A stretch of 64,000 nucleotides of DNA from Paenibacillus lentus (GTDB lineage: Bacteria > Bacillota > Bacilli > Paenibacillales > Paenibacillaceae): positions 4,526,001-4,590,000 of the forward strand of contig NZ_CP034248.1 of NCBI RefSeq assembly GCF_003931855.1. The letters run 5' to 3'. Shown piece after piece: positions 1 to 8,917 of this stretch. Each line of letters begins with the position of its first letter. The stretch's first letter is position 1. The translations under genes and the position numbers were made by a program. The notes under the pieces were generated by a model that searched no databases, was not told the DNA's origin, and worked only from the letters and a program-made list of their open reading frames with translations.

Positions 1-1034
1 AAATTCACTTGATCTATAGCTACATTTCCGCCAACATTCCACATTTCGGATTCACTGCGCACCGTGAATGATTTAATAGGTACGCCTTCACTTTGAGGAA
101 TTGCTACCGTAAATTCCATGTTCTGCTTGCGCGTGTTCAGGCTGCTATCGAAATACAAGTCCATTTTCAACACAGTGTCCTTACCAAGAACGGTATTCAG
201 TTCAGGCATTTCTTCGAACAAAGCATCAACTTTTTGGTCGTATTCCTTCAGTACCTCGGCCAGCGATTCTTGTACTACTCCATACATTGCCGCAACGGCA
301 AATTCTTTGGAGGAAGCTGGGCTGTCGCCAGACGCATCACTTCCAAATGTACCGGTAAGAATCGGATAGAAGGTATCATAGAATACCCCGATAAGCTCCT
401 TCAAACCCTCTTCGTCTTTCGCCGCATTCGTTATAAACGGCTTCACTAGCTTCACCAGCTCGTCACCACGGATTTCCACATGCAGCTGTGTCAGGCTAAG
501 CGATTCATCGTTAACTTTCTCCTGCACTTTCTTCACAGAAATCGTGGATGGATTCGGCATATGCTTCAACAGAAATCCGGCAGCCTTAACGCCGAACTCT
601 TGCGCCTGCTCATTGTATTGCTCCAAGTCAATATAATCTAAAGACGCATCCTCTAGAGATATGTACAGCGGCTGCTTCGCCCCTTCAAGCTGAATGGCCA
701 TCCCTTTCTTGTCCATGGAGATATGATATGGCAGCTTCTCTCCGGAGTAATCGACCGAACCTTTGATCGACATCGTAGAAGCATCCTGAATTTTAGCATG
801 GTCAACAATTAAAGAAACTGAATTGATCAGATCAATAATTTCCTTATCTTCTGCAGATACCTTATCCGCTGGTACGACTTCAATCGAAACCGATTGTCTG
901 GATTCACTGGCTTGGACTTCCAAGTTGCTCAACAAAGCTTTGTTGATATCGAATCCCCCTACCGCCTGACATCCTGTAAGGAAGACTAGCAGCAACACTA
1001 GTGGCAGCGATAGCCATTTACTCATTTTTTTCAA
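1..1034 (-). CDS. Lipoprotein, C-terminal part outside window
   Basis: Minus-strand frame open from the left edge up to a start at 1034. The N-terminus reads MKKMSKWLSLPLVLLLVFLTGC, a basic start, hydrophobic stretch and lipobox LTGC, so the mature protein should be lipid-anchored at Cys22 on the outer face of the membrane. I chose TTG at 1034 because AGGAGGTAAT (1042-1050) sits about 10 nt upstream; the in-frame ATG at 1025 would be too far from it. The visible 340 or so residues are soluble and polar. The start of the mature part resembles a Paenibacillus lipoprotein family often annotated as copper amine oxidase N-terminal (stalk) domain proteins, but the region that would carry that domain lies outside the window, so this is a recollection, not a demonstration. 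No substrate or function can be given. Confidence 0.75.
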   Translation of the reverse strand, partial: MKKMSKWLSLPLVLLLVFLTGCQAVGGFDINKALLSNLEVQASESRQSVSIEVVPADKVSAEDKEIIDLINSVSLIVDHAKIQDASTMSIKGSVDYSGEKLPYHISMDKKGMAIQLEGAKQPLYISLEDASLDYIDLEQYNEQAQEFGVKAAGFLLKHMPNPSTISVKKVQEKVNDESLSLTQLHVEIRGDELVKLVKPFITNAAKDEEGLKELIGVFYDTFYPILTGTFGSDASGDSPASSKEFAVAAMYGVVQESLAEVLKEYDQKVDALFEEMPELNTVLGKDTVLKMDLYFDSSLNTRKQNMEFTVAIPQSEGVPIKSFTVRSESEMWNVGGNVAIDQVN

Positions 1035-1150
1035 AATAACATTACCTCCTCTATAATTATATATTCTATTATCCTGTATCCCTCTCACCTTGTAAATAAG
1101 AGAAAACAATGAGTTGACATGTGTTGGCACAACAGCTGCAGCTTCATATA

Positions 1151-1159
1151 TGCTATAAT
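1151..1159 (+). promoter_or_regulatory. Extended -10 promoter for the que operon
   Basis: TGCTATAAT is a perfect extended -10 element (TGnTATAAT) about 55 nt upstream of the preQ1 aptamer. No good -35 hexamer lies 17 nt upstream; TTGACA at 1114-1119 is too far away to pair with it. Extended -10 promoters often work without a -35. Transcription would begin near 1166. Confidence 0.55.
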
Positions 1160-1216
1160 GACATCGAAACATCAACCACAACACAATTGAAGAAGATCCA
1201 TGCAACACTGCATGCG

Positions 1217-1250
1217 AGAGGTTCGTGAACTCCCTCTATAAAAAACTACC
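1217..1250 (+). promoter_or_regulatory. preQ1 class I riboswitch aptamer
   Basis: The sequence shows the class I layout: AGAGGTTC (1217-1224), a short loop, CCCTCT (1232-1237) closing the P1 stem, then the A-rich tail ATAAAAAACTA (1238-1248) that docks as a pseudoknot. It closely matches the known Bacillus subtilis queC leader aptamer. It lies in the leader of queCDEF, so preQ1 binding should lower expression of its own biosynthetic operon. Confidence 0.93.
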
Positions 1251-1301
1251 GGCGCTCTGCGCTTGTTTGCCGTGCCCTTTTGAGGACTCGGTATGTTTTT
1301 T
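1247..1301 (+). terminator. Candidate expression platform of the preQ1 riboswitch
   Basis: TACCG (1247-1251), directly at the aptamer tail, can pair with CGGTA (1289-1293), followed by TG and six T (1296-1301). This would be a weak, long-looped terminator placed where ligand-dependent folding could control it. A second tight hairpin, GGTGCG-CCT-CGCACC (1344-1358), stands between it and the queC ribosome site and ends in a poor T tract. Which of them is the real switch cannot be decided by eye. Confidence 0.4.
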
Positions 1302-1392
1302 CATAGTGTTCCAGTTCAAGAACTCTCTTTCTTCTATGTAAACGGTGCGCCTCGCACCCTTTATCTAAATTCAGAAGAGGAGAGGTTTTTTT

Positions 1393-2061
1393 ATGCTTCA
1401 ACACGAAAAGTCCGTTGTTGTATTCAGCGGCGGCCAAGACAGTACAACTTGCCTCTTTTGGGCTCTGAAGCAATTCCGTGAAGTCGAGGTCGTGACCTTC
1501 GATTACGGCCAGCGCAACAAGCAGGAAATCGAGTGCGCCCGCGGAATAGCCGAAGAGCTTGGGGTCAAATTCCACCTGCTCGATATGAGTCTATTGGCTC
1601 AATTAAGCCCGAATGCAATGACACGCCATGACATGGACATCGTCCATGAAGACGGCGAGCTGCCCAATACCTTTGTAGAAGGCCGCAACCATTTATTTTT
1701 AAGCTTTGCAGCTGTTCTTGCTAAAGGAGTTGGAGCAAGGCATATTATTACCGGCGTATGCGAAACGGACTTCAGCGGCTACCCGGACTGCCGGGACGCC
1801 TTCGTCAAATCGCTAAACGTAACGCTGAACTTGGCGATGGATCATAACTTCGTCATCCATACCCCGCTTATGTGGCTCGATAAAGCCGCCACCTGGCAGC
1901 TTGCCGATGAACTTGGCGCCTTTGACTACATCCGGGAGCGGACGCTTACCTGTTACAACGGCGTAATCGGCGATGGCTGCGGGGAGTGTCCTTCCTGCAA
2001 GCTAAGGCTTGCCGGTATGAATGCCTATCTTGATAAACGAGCAAAGGGGGAGAGCTCATGA
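1393..2061 (+). CDS. queC: 7-cyano-7-deazaguanine synthase QueC
   Basis: QueC converts 7-carboxy-7-deazaguanine to preQ0 with ATP and ammonia in the queuosine pathway. The protein is 222 residues, the usual family length. The PP-loop ATP pyrophosphatase motif SGGQDS is at residues 12-17. The C-terminal zinc site is complete with Cys187, Cys196, Cys199 and Cys202 (CYNG then CGECPSC). The ATG at 1393 follows GAGGAGAGG at a normal distance. It is the first gene of queC-queD-queE-queF downstream of the preQ1 riboswitch, and its end overlaps the start of queD by 4 nt, so the two are translationally coupled. Confidence 0.97.
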   Translation: MLQHEKSVVVFSGGQDSTTCLFWALKQFREVEVVTFDYGQRNKQEIECARGIAEELGVKFHLLDMSLLAQLSPNAMTRHDMDIVHEDGELPNTFVEGRNHLFLSFAAVLAKGVGARHIITGVCETDFSGYPDCRDAFVKSLNVTLNLAMDHNFVIHTPLMWLDKAATWQLADELGAFDYIRERTLTCYNGVIGDGCGECPSCKLRLAGMNAYLDKRAKGESS

Positions 2062-2552
2062 GCTTTGTCCCTGGCGAATTTCGCATCGTTGACAAGCTGC
2101 AGAAGCTGGGAGAGGACATACCTCATTCCGAATTAAGATACCATAAGAGACGTGTGCTGGTAAGTAAAGAATTTACATTTGATGCTGCACACCATTTACA
2201 TGCTTATGAGGGCAAGTGCAAAAACTTGCATGGACATACCTATAGAGTTATTTTCGGCATTAGCGGCATACCGGATGAACTTGGCCTCACGATCGATTTC
2301 GGCACGATCAAAACGATTTGGAAGCAGGAGATCGAGGGATATCTCGATCATCAATATTTAAACGAGTCGCTACCGCTAATGAATACAACGGCGGAAAATA
2401 TGGTCGTATGGCTGTATGAGCAAATGGAACAGGCGCTTCAGTCCGACGCTTATCGTTCCTCTTCTCTGCAGGCCAGAACGGAATTCGTTCGCCTGTACGA
2501 AACACCGACCAGCTATGCTGAAGCGAGACGGGAGTGGATGAGCGGTGAGTAA
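2058..2552 (+). CDS. queD: 6-carboxytetrahydropterin synthase QueD
   Basis: QueD makes 6-carboxy-5,6,7,8-tetrahydropterin from dihydroneopterin triphosphate, the entry step to deazaguanines. Zinc-binding histidines are visible in FDAAHHL (His45) and LHGH (His58, His60), with the likely catalytic Cys54 between them. It belongs to the PTPS/QueD fold family. At 164 residues it carries about 35 extra N-terminal residues compared with the smallest family members. The start overlaps the queC stop by 4 nt and the end overlaps queE by 8 nt, so it belongs to a tightly coupled operon. Confidence 0.95.
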   Translation: MSFVPGEFRIVDKLQKLGEDIPHSELRYHKRRVLVSKEFTFDAAHHLHAYEGKCKNLHGHTYRVIFGISGIPDELGLTIDFGTIKTIWKQEIEGYLDHQYLNESLPLMNTTAENMVVWLYEQMEQALQSDAYRSSSLQARTEFVRLYETPTSYAEARREWMSGE

Positions 2553-3285
2553 TCATCAGCAGCCTATCCCTGTCCTAGAAATATTCGGCCCGACCATTCA
2601 AGGGGAGGGCATGGTCATCGGTCAGAAGACGATGTTCGTCCGCACCGCGGGCTGCGACTACCGCTGCTCCTGGTGCGATTCCGCTTTTACCTGGGATGGC
2701 AGCGCCAAGGATGACATCCGGCTGTTAACAGCCGAGGATATCTATGCCGAGCTGTGCTCCCTGGGGGGAGATCGATTCTCCCATGTTACGCTGTCCGGCG
2801 GCAATCCCGCTCTCCTTGGGGGACTCGGTACGCTAGTATCACTGCTTCATGAGAGGGGATTCATCGTCGCAGTAGAGACGCAGGGCTCCCGGTGGCAGGA
2901 TTGGCTCGCGGAAGTCGACGAAGTAACCCTGTCTCCGAAACCGCCGAGCTCGGGCATGACGACCGACTGGAATATGCTTGACGAGGTGACCTCCAAGCTG
3001 TCGGCAAGACCTTATCCTTTGAAACAAAGCCTTAAAGTCGTTGTCTTTGATGATGAGGATTTAGCCTATGCCAAAGAAGTCCATGTCCGCTATCCGCACA
3101 TACCTTTTTACTTGCAGGTGGGCAACCCAGATGTGAAAAGAATGGATATCCAACAGCATACTGCAGATCTTCTGGAGAGATATGAGCAGCTGATCGACCA
3201 GGTTGTCTCCGCCCCAGAATTGAATAATGTGCGCGTGCTCCCCCAGCTCCATGCCCTCGTTTGGGGAAATAAACGCGGCGTGTAG
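2545..3285 (+). CDS. queE: 7-carboxy-7-deazaguanine synthase QueE (radical SAM)
   Basis: QueE is the radical SAM enzyme that contracts the pterin ring to 7-carboxy-7-deazaguanine. The cluster motif CxxxCxxC is at Cys37, Cys41 and Cys44 (CDYRCSWCD), preceded by the family hallmark GPTIQGEG at residues 15-22, and by SGGNP for SAM binding. Translation starts with GTG at 2545, inside the 3' end of queD, with GGGAG a short way upstream. Length is 246 residues, within the normal range. Confidence 0.95.
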   Translation: MSNHQQPIPVLEIFGPTIQGEGMVIGQKTMFVRTAGCDYRCSWCDSAFTWDGSAKDDIRLLTAEDIYAELCSLGGDRFSHVTLSGGNPALLGGLGTLVSLLHERGFIVAVETQGSRWQDWLAEVDEVTLSPKPPSSGMTTDWNMLDEVTSKLSARPYPLKQSLKVVVFDDEDLAYAKEVHVRYPHIPFYLQVGNPDVKRMDIQQHTADLLERYEQLIDQVVSAPELNNVRVLPQLHALVWGNKRGV

Positions 3286-3329
3286 TGTTTATAAGACTAG
3301 ATACGATCTAATTATCAGGAGGATTTATA

Positions 3330-3827
3330 ATGACTGGAAGACAAAACGATGAGCTTCAGGATTTAACGCTGCTCGGCAATCAAAATGTGCAATATTCTTT
3401 TACTTATGATCCCGACATTCTCGAGAGCTTTGATAATAAACACCCGTACCGCGATTATTTCGTAAAGTTCAATTGCCCGGAATTTACAAGCTTGTGTCCG
3501 ATTACCGGACAGCCTGACTTCGCTACGATTTATATTAGTTATATTCCCGATATCAAAATGGTAGAAAGCAAATCGCTGAAGCTGTATTTGTTCAGCTTCC
3601 GCAATCACGGCGATTTCCATGAAGACTGTGTAAATATCATTATGAATGATCTGATTAAACTGATGGATCCAAGATATATCGAGGTCTGGGGCAAATTTAC
3701 ACCGCGAGGCGGCATTTCAATCGACCCGTACTGTAACTATGGGCGTCCTGGCACGAAATACGAGAGTATGGCTGAGCAGCGTCTGATACAGCATGACATG
3801 TATCCGGAGAAAATTGACAACCGGTAA
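3330..3827 (+). CDS. queF: NADPH-dependent 7-cyano-7-deazaguanine reductase QueF
   Basis: QueF reduces the nitrile of preQ0 to the primary amine of preQ1, the ligand of the riboswitch at the head of this operon. It is a short, single-domain (YkvM-type) form of 165 residues. The catalytic Cys56 lies in [10 protein letters not shown] and the proton-donor Asp63 follows; the ESKSLKLYL motif and FHED near residue 98 are both present. A good AGGAGG lies in front of the ATG. It is separated from queE by 44 nt, with no terminator in between. Confidence 0.96.
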   Translation: MTGRQNDELQDLTLLGNQNVQYSFTYDPDILESFDNKHPYRDYFVKFNCPEFTSLCPITGQPDFATIYISYIPDIKMVESKSLKLYLFSFRNHGDFHEDCVNIIMNDLIKLMDPRYIEVWGKFTPRGGISIDPYCNYGRPGTKYESMAEQRLIQHDMYPEKIDNR

Positions 3828-3941
3828 GGTACACCCAAAATCGTAACCGAATACCGGAGTTTCAAACGGCTGCAATCTGTTACAATGGTATAAATAGTTG
3901 AGTTGAAATGATTGCAACCTATTCCGGAGGGAGAGACTGCC

Positions 3942-4913
3942 TTGAAGCCGAAAGTATTCATTGCCCGCAACGTTCCGAAAGAAGTGGAAAACTATATCGC
4001 TAAACATTGCATCTATGACAAATGGGATCGTCCAGAGCTTATCCCGAGAGACGCACTGCTGGCCAGTCTGTCCGATGCTGAGGGACTGCTCACCTTTGGC
4101 GGCAAAATAGATGCAGAGCTGCTTGATCACGCCCCGAAATTAAAAGTCGTCAGTACGATGAGCGTGGGCTACAATCACTTTGATCTTGCGGCGATGAAAG
4201 CCCGCGGCGTCATGGGGACCAATACGCCCGACGTATTGAATGAAACCGTGGCCGATTTAATATTCGCGCTGATTCTAGCTTCGGCCCGCCGAGTTACCGA
4301 GCTCGATCGCTACGTGAAGGAAGGACAATGGAAGCGCGGCAACAACCAGAATTTATTTGGCCTAGACGTCCATCACAAGAAGCTGGGGATTATCGGTATG
4401 GGCGGCATCGGGGAAGCCGTTGCCCGCCGGGCAACATGGGGGTTCCAGATGGAAGTCCTGTATCATAACCGCAGCCGGAAACCAGCCGCTGAATCGGAGC
4501 TTGGAGCCACCTATTGCTCAATGGACAAATTGCTTCAGGAAGCCGACTTCATCGTCCTGATGACGCCGCTGACGCCAGAGACGCAGCGCCTGATCGGCGA
4601 GCGGGAATTCGGACTGATGAAGCCATCAGCGATCTTCATTAATGCCTCCCGCGGGCAGACTGTGGATGAGCAGGCTCTCATCAGCGCATTGGAGCAGAAA
4701 ACAATATATGGCGCAGGTTTAGACGTTTTCGAACGGGAGCCTATATCCCCAGATAACCCTTTATTGAAACTGCCTAATGTTATTACCCTGCCCCATATCG
4801 GCTCGGCAACGAGCAAGACGAGATTCGACATGGCTATGCTCGCTGCGCAAAATATGGTCGCTGCCCTCAACGGCCATATTCCGCCACAGCTCGTTAAGGA
4901 ACTGCGGGCTTAA
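3942..4913 (+). CDS. D-2-hydroxyacid dehydrogenase, glyoxylate/hydroxypyruvate reductase type
   Basis: An NAD(P)-dependent D-2-hydroxyacid dehydrogenase of about 323 residues. The Rossmann motif GIIGMGGIGEAVARR is in the middle. The catalytic triad of the family is visible as Arg in NASRGQTVDE, Glu in DVFEREP and His in LPHIGSAT. By resemblance it belongs with GhrB and D-glycerate dehydrogenases, so glyoxylate or hydroxypyruvate are likely substrates; this is inference. I take TTG at 3942 because GGAGGGAGA (3926-3934) lies 7 nt in front; an in-frame upstream TTG at 3912 has no ribosome site. It stands alone between queF and a convergent exporter gene. Confidence 0.88.
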   Translation: MKPKVFIARNVPKEVENYIAKHCIYDKWDRPELIPRDALLASLSDAEGLLTFGGKIDAELLDHAPKLKVVSTMSVGYNHFDLAAMKARGVMGTNTPDVLNETVADLIFALILASARRVTELDRYVKEGQWKRGNNQNLFGLDVHHKKLGIIGMGGIGEAVARRATWGFQMEVLYHNRSRKPAAESELGATYCSMDKLLQEADFIVLMTPLTPETQRLIGEREFGLMKPSAIFINASRGQTVDEQALISALEQKTIYGAGLDVFEREPISPDNPLLKLPNVITLPHIGSATSKTRFDMAMLAAQNMVAALNGHIPPQLVKELRA

Positions 4914-4945
4914 GGATACCTGGCATTTGCATATCATAAAATATA

Positions 4946-4992
4946 GGGATGGAATAGGAGTCAACTCCCAATCCATCCCTTTCTTTGTTCTG
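4946..4992 (+). terminator. Terminator after the hydroxyacid dehydrogenase gene
   Basis: GGGATGGA (4946-4953) pairs with TCCATCCC (4972-4979), with an inner GGAG/CTCC stem, followed by TTCTTTGTTCT. It lies between two convergent genes and could serve both. Confidence 0.75.
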
Positions 4993-5080
4993 CCTACTAT
5001 TTACTTCTCCTCCAGCCCTAGAAGGGAGCCGAATCCACAGGCATCATGTTTCGATTTTTCCATAATCGTCACCCTATACA

Positions 5081-6619
5081 CTACGACGATTGCTCCAATT
5101 GAGACCTTCGCTTGCCTTGCGGGGAAATGCGATCATTCGGCATGATGAATACGACCAGGATGGCTAGTCCGGCGGGAATCAGTGCCCACATAAATGTATG
5201 GGCAATAGAGGTGGACAGAGCCGATGTTATTTTCTCCAAAATCTGCGGCGGAATTTGCACCCTCCGCTCCGGGGATAATGCTTCCCTCAAATCGCCGAAG
5301 GCTTCCGCGGATACTCCTGCTCCTGCGCTCTCTCCACCAAATGCCCGCTTCATTTCATCAGCAACTAAATTTCTTTGTACTATCCCAAAAATCGTAATTC
5401 CCAGAGTCATCCCCAACGATCGCAAGAAGGAATTGGTGGATGTGGCTGCCCCACGCTGACGCATATCGAAATGATGAACAGCAGCCATGCTCAGCACCGA
5501 AAAGGAGTAGCCTACCCCAAATCCGGTCAAAATGCTATAAAGCGTAAGCAGAAACCGGGTAGTTTCATTTGTAATCGTGCTTAATGCAAAAATACCGCTC
5601 ACAAAACAGAATACGGAAATAAACATGATCGTCTTATACGATAGCCGCGTAGATAAAAATCCACCTAACATACTACCTATAACCGATCCAATCATCATCG
5701 GCATAAGTATCATACCCGAGTTCGTCGCAGAACCCCCAAATACGCCCTGTACATAAATAGGGATGAACACTGTCGCGACAATAAACACACTGCCGTAAAG
5801 CAATGCGAGTGCGCTGCTCGTCGCGTAAAGCCTATTCCTGAACATATTAAATGAAATAATGGGCTCCTCCGCCTGCGTCTCTATGAACAGGAAAGCTATA
5901 AATAATACGGTAAAGCCAGCAAACAAGCTTAGGATTACGGTTGATCCCCAAGGATAGGTTTCTCCACCTAGTTCCAGCGCAAACATCAGACACACGACGG
6001 AAGCAACAAGCGTAAATGCCCCGCCCCAATCGATGCGCTGCTCGGAACGCAACAAGGATTCGCGATAGAAGACGATTATTAATCCGAGACAGACCAGCCC
6101 AATCGGCACATTGATCAGGAATACCCAATGCCAGCCTAGTCTATCGGTAATATAAGCACCGAGCAATGGGCCAAATATGCTGGAGGTTCCGAACACCGCC
6201 CCGAGCAAACCCGTCATTTTACCGCGCTTCTCCAAGGGAAATATGTCATAAATTATTGTAAAAGCAATCGGCATCAGCGCCCCGCCGCCAATCCCCTGGA
6301 TAGCTCTGTAAATGCTCAGCTGCATTATGCTTTCCGCCATGCCGCACAGCACAGAACCAACTAAGAACGTAATAATCCCGAATATAAAAAAACGTTTGCG
6401 ACCGTACATATCGGAGAGCTTCCCAAATACTGGAGTACCGGCCATAACGGCAACCATGTACGCCGAGGTTACCCATACGAACTGGTTCATTCCGCCAAGC
6501 TGCGACACAATCGTACCCATTGCCGTCGTAACGATCGTATTATCCATGGCTGACATTAGTATCGCCAGCATCAGACCGATTAAGATGAGAGAGGTGTTAT
6601 CCTTCTGTTTCATATTCAA
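5081..6619 (-). CDS. MFS drug exporter, DHA2 family with 14 membrane segments
   Basis: A 512-residue proton-driven multidrug exporter of the EmrB/QacA type (DHA2 family). Motif D1 appears in the first helix as MSAMDNTIVTTAM, and motif A follows as GKLSDMYGRKRFF between helices 2 and 3. Motif C-like GAVFGTSSIFGPLLG is in helix 5, the mark of antiporters. Hydrophobic stretches are consistent with 14 helices. The start used is TTG at 6619, about 10 nt after AAGGGG; ATG at 6613 is an alternative. It stands alone and diverges from the peptidase gene, with no adjacent TetR or MarR regulator. The substrate cannot be told. Confidence 0.9.
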   Translation of the reverse strand: MNMKQKDNTSLILIGLMLAILMSAMDNTIVTTAMGTIVSQLGGMNQFVWVTSAYMVAVMAGTPVFGKLSDMYGRKRFFIFGIITFLVGSVLCGMAESIMQLSIYRAIQGIGGGALMPIAFTIIYDIFPLEKRGKMTGLLGAVFGTSSIFGPLLGAYITDRLGWHWVFLINVPIGLVCLGLIIVFYRESLLRSEQRIDWGGAFTLVASVVCLMFALELGGETYPWGSTVILSLFAGFTVLFIAFLFIETQAEEPIISFNMFRNRLYATSSALALLYGSVFIVATVFIPIYVQGVFGGSATNSGMILMPMMIGSVIGSMLGGFLSTRLSYKTIMFISVFCFVSGIFALSTITNETTRFLLTLYSILTGFGVGYSFSVLSMAAVHHFDMRQRGAATSTNSFLRSLGMTLGITIFGIVQRNLVADEMKRAFGGESAGAGVSAEAFGDLREALSPERRVQIPPQILEKITSALSTSIAHTFMWALIPAGLAILVVFIMPNDRISPQGKRRSQLEQSS

Positions 6620-6743
6620 ATTAGGTATGCCCCTTTAACTTTTTCAAATTTTGTTACTTGCTTCTGTTGTTTATTTTATTGGAAAAAGACGGAATGTAAA
6701 GCTTCCGACAAAAATTTGTAATACGACAAAGTACGAGTCTTAC

Positions 6744-6772
6744 TTACAAATATTGTAATAATATGATACAAT
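6744..6772 (+). promoter_or_regulatory. SigA-type promoter in the 6.6-7.0 kb intergenic region
   Basis: TTACAA (6744-6749), a 17-nt spacer and TACAAT (6767-6772) form a plausible vegetative promoter firing rightwards, with a start near 6779. It lies only about 60 nt in front of a strong terminator, so its main product would be an RNA of about 80 nt. Confidence 0.55.
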
Positions 6773-6778
6773 TGAACC

Positions 6779-6858
6779 GTGATCACAGCCTCATCCATTT
6801 CAAGCCTGGCATAGATTATCCTTATCATGAGGATGTCCTGAAAGAGGACGTCTTTTTT
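6779..6858 (+). ncRNA. Candidate small RNA or attenuated leader
   Basis: Between a SigA-like promoter and the terminator GATGTCCT-gaaag-AGGACGTC-TTTTTT (6832-6858) lies about 50 nt without a reading frame. A competing helix, ATCCT (6818-6822) with AGGAT (6830-6834), overlaps the left arm of the terminator, the layout of an anti-terminator. The peptidase gene starts 105 nt further on. I do not recognise a known riboswitch consensus (not preQ1, cobalamin, TPP, fluoride or a T-box). It may be a free small RNA or a regulated leader of the peptidase gene. Confidence 0.4.
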
Positions 6859-6963
6859 CTTGAAAGTATTTATTACCTATATCGTACCCGCGAAGCGATC
6901 TAAATCTCATCTTTTATCCTAGAAATGAATAATTACGTTTTAAAGAGAGGGAGGTTCACGATA

Positions 6964-8049
6964 ATGAACTCCAAATGGACCATACTGGAACAAAAAATGC
7001 GGGAGGTAGGCATACAGACGTTAATTATAACCGATCCCAAACATGTCTATTACTTGACAGGCTTTCTAAGCAACCCTCACGAACGATTTCTGAGTGCCGT
7101 ATTCTCCATCGGCAAGCAGCCCTTCCTGCTCGTTCCCGAGCTGGATGAAGAAAATGCCCGATCTGCTGCAGACACCATGGCAGTCGTAACGCACAGGGAT
7201 ACGGATAACCCTTATGAAGTATTAAAAAATAATCTTAAATGCTCCGTCGGCACGATCGGCTTTGAAAAGGACCATATGTCGGTTGCCCGATTCGAGCAGT
7301 TGCAGGAATCCCTGTCCTTTGCCAGATATTTAGATGTTGGCCCATGGCTTCGCCAGCTTCGCAATCGCAAATCAAAGGAAGAAATCAGCAAAATTCGACA
7401 TGCCGTGGCCCTTATTGAACAAGTGCTGCTGGAGACCCTGCCCCATGTAAAAACTGGCATCACAGAAAATGAACTTGTCGCAGAAATCGAATACCTGATT
7501 CGTAAAGTAGGCGCTGAAGGCCCGGCCTTCGATTCCATGGTGCTGTCTGGAAAGAAAACCGCTCTTCCCCATGGAGTGCCAGGCCATCAGCCGATAGCAA
7601 ATGGCGACCTGCTGATGTTCGATATCGGACTATATGCTGACGGTTACGCATCGGACATTACGCGCACCTATGGCGTTGGACACTTGACCGAGCCGCTACA
7701 GCAAATGTATAATACGGTGCTCGCCGCTAATGAAGCAGCAATCCAGGCCATTAAGCCCGGCGTATCTTATGCCTCGATTGACAAAGCTGCCCGCGACGTC
7801 ATTGAGGAGGCCGGATACGGCCCCTACTTCATTCACCGACTCGGGCACGGTCTCGGGATCGATGTTCATGAATTTCCCTCCGTCCATGGGGAGAATGAGC
7901 TGCTTCTTGAAGAAAGCAACGTATTTACGGTCGAACCCGGGATTTACGTGCCTGGGGTCGGAGGCGTTCGCATCGAAGACGACGTTGCCGTAACCGCTAC
8001 AGGAGTAGAAGTGCTAACTACACTCCCCAAAGAGCTTACTTATTTATAA
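6964..8049 (+). CDS. Xaa-Pro peptidase, M24B family
   Basis: A cytosolic dimetal aminopeptidase of the PepQ/PepP/YqhT group, expected to cut Xaa-Pro bonds. It has the usual creatinase-like N-terminal half and pita-bread C-terminal half in 361 residues. All five metal ligands can be placed: Asp220 and Asp231 in MFDIGLYADGYASDITRT, His295 in LGHGLGI, Glu324 in VEPGIY and Glu338 in RIEDD. The start is ATG 6964, 9 nt after GGGAGG; the longer frame from 6925 lacks a ribosome site. A monocistronic unit followed by a hairpin. Confidence 0.93.
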   Translation: MNSKWTILEQKMREVGIQTLIITDPKHVYYLTGFLSNPHERFLSAVFSIGKQPFLLVPELDEENARSAADTMAVVTHRDTDNPYEVLKNNLKCSVGTIGFEKDHMSVARFEQLQESLSFARYLDVGPWLRQLRNRKSKEEISKIRHAVALIEQVLLETLPHVKTGITENELVAEIEYLIRKVGAEGPAFDSMVLSGKKTALPHGVPGHQPIANGDLLMFDIGLYADGYASDITRTYGVGHLTEPLQQMYNTVLAANEAAIQAIKPGVSYASIDKAARDVIEEAGYGPYFIHRLGHGLGIDVHEFPSVHGENELLLEESNVFTVEPGIYVPGVGGVRIEDDVAVTATGVEVLTTLPKELTYL

Positions 8050-8069
8050 CACCGCAACCAACCTGAAGC

Positions 8070-8122
8070 AGGGGTTGTCCAGAAGGTCAGTAAAAACGGA
8101 CTGCTGGCAACCCCTATTTGTA
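8070..8122 (+). terminator. Hairpin after the M24 peptidase gene
   Basis: AGGGGTTG (8070-8077) pairs with CAACCCCT (8108-8115), with inner CCAG/CTGG pairing, then ATTTGTAATAG. A strong stem but weak T tract; probably the shared terminator of the two convergent genes. Confidence 0.55.
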
Positions 8123-8227
8123 ATAGTAATCTATTTTCTGCATTGAATACAGCAGCGTGATTTACCGTTCAACTAGCAGCTGATCGCGATGCTCCGGCAA
8201 CCGGATGGACATGTCAGGCTACTCCAC

Positions 8228-8917
8228 TTATGCTTCCTCCCTCTCCTCTTGATGGAAATTTCTGGCGATGTATAGAAAAGGAGTACCCGCTGCGGTCAAT
8301 ACAAATTTCACGACATACGTCGTCAGCAATATTTCCGTCCAAATTTGCAAACTATATTGCCCCGCAAAAGCAATCGTACAGAAGATCAGCGTATCCACAA
8401 AAGAACTGATCAACGTACTGCCATTGTTACGAATCCACAGCTGTCCCCGGCTCGGATAGAATTTTCGAATCCAGGAAAACAACCGGACATCCAGAAATTG
8501 GCTAACGAAATATGCCGTCAAACTGCCGAGCGCAAGCCTTGGCATCCATCCAAAGATCCTCTCTAAAGAAGAGTGGGCCAAGTCCTCAGGCTGAGGCGTA
8601 AATACTAGTGCCATCTGCATCAGGATCGTCGTCATAATCAGGGTAAAGAAACCAAACCACACCGCTTTCTTAGCTTCGCCTCGGCCGTATTTTTCATTTA
8701 GCAAATCACTGGTCATGTATAAGCTAACATACATCGTATTGCCGAGGGTCATAACAATTCCGAACATTTCAATCGTCTTCACCACTTGAATGTTGGCAAT
8801 GACCGTAGCAACGCCAATCCAGGCATAAAGCCCCTTTTTGCCGAACCAGCGATAGCATATCAAGAAAAATGCGAAATTAACGATGACGAACAAAACACCC
8901 CATCCGAGGTTATACAT
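8228..8917 (-). CDS. yhhQ: Queuosine precursor transporter, YhhQ family
   Basis: An integral membrane protein of 229 residues with about six hydrophobic helices, matching the YhhQ/VUT_1 family that imports preQ0 or preQ1. Recognisable family features are the charged loop SDLLNEKYGRGEAKKAV after helix 3 and the motif FVDTLIF in the C-terminal half. It lies about 4 kb from the queCDEF operon, so this cell appears both to make and to take up deazaguanine precursors. No preQ1 aptamer is seen in front of it on its own strand, unlike queC. The start follows GGGAGGAAG closely. Confidence 0.88.
   Translation of the reverse strand: MYNLGWGVLFVIVNFAFFLICYRWFGKKGLYAWIGVATVIANIQVVKTIEMFGIVMTLGNTMYVSLYMTSDLLNEKYGRGEAKKAVWFGFFTLIMTTILMQMALVFTPQPEDLAHSSLERIFGWMPRLALGSLTAYFVSQFLDVRLFSWIRKFYPSRGQLWIRNNGSTLISSFVDTLIFCTIAFAGQYSLQIWTEILLTTYVVKFVLTAAGTPFLYIARNFHQEEREEA

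Noticed and set aside
1110-1160. TTGACA at 1114-1119 as -35 for the TATAAT at 1154
   Set aside because: The spacing is 34 nt, twice the usable distance; the extended -10 form explains the promoter better.
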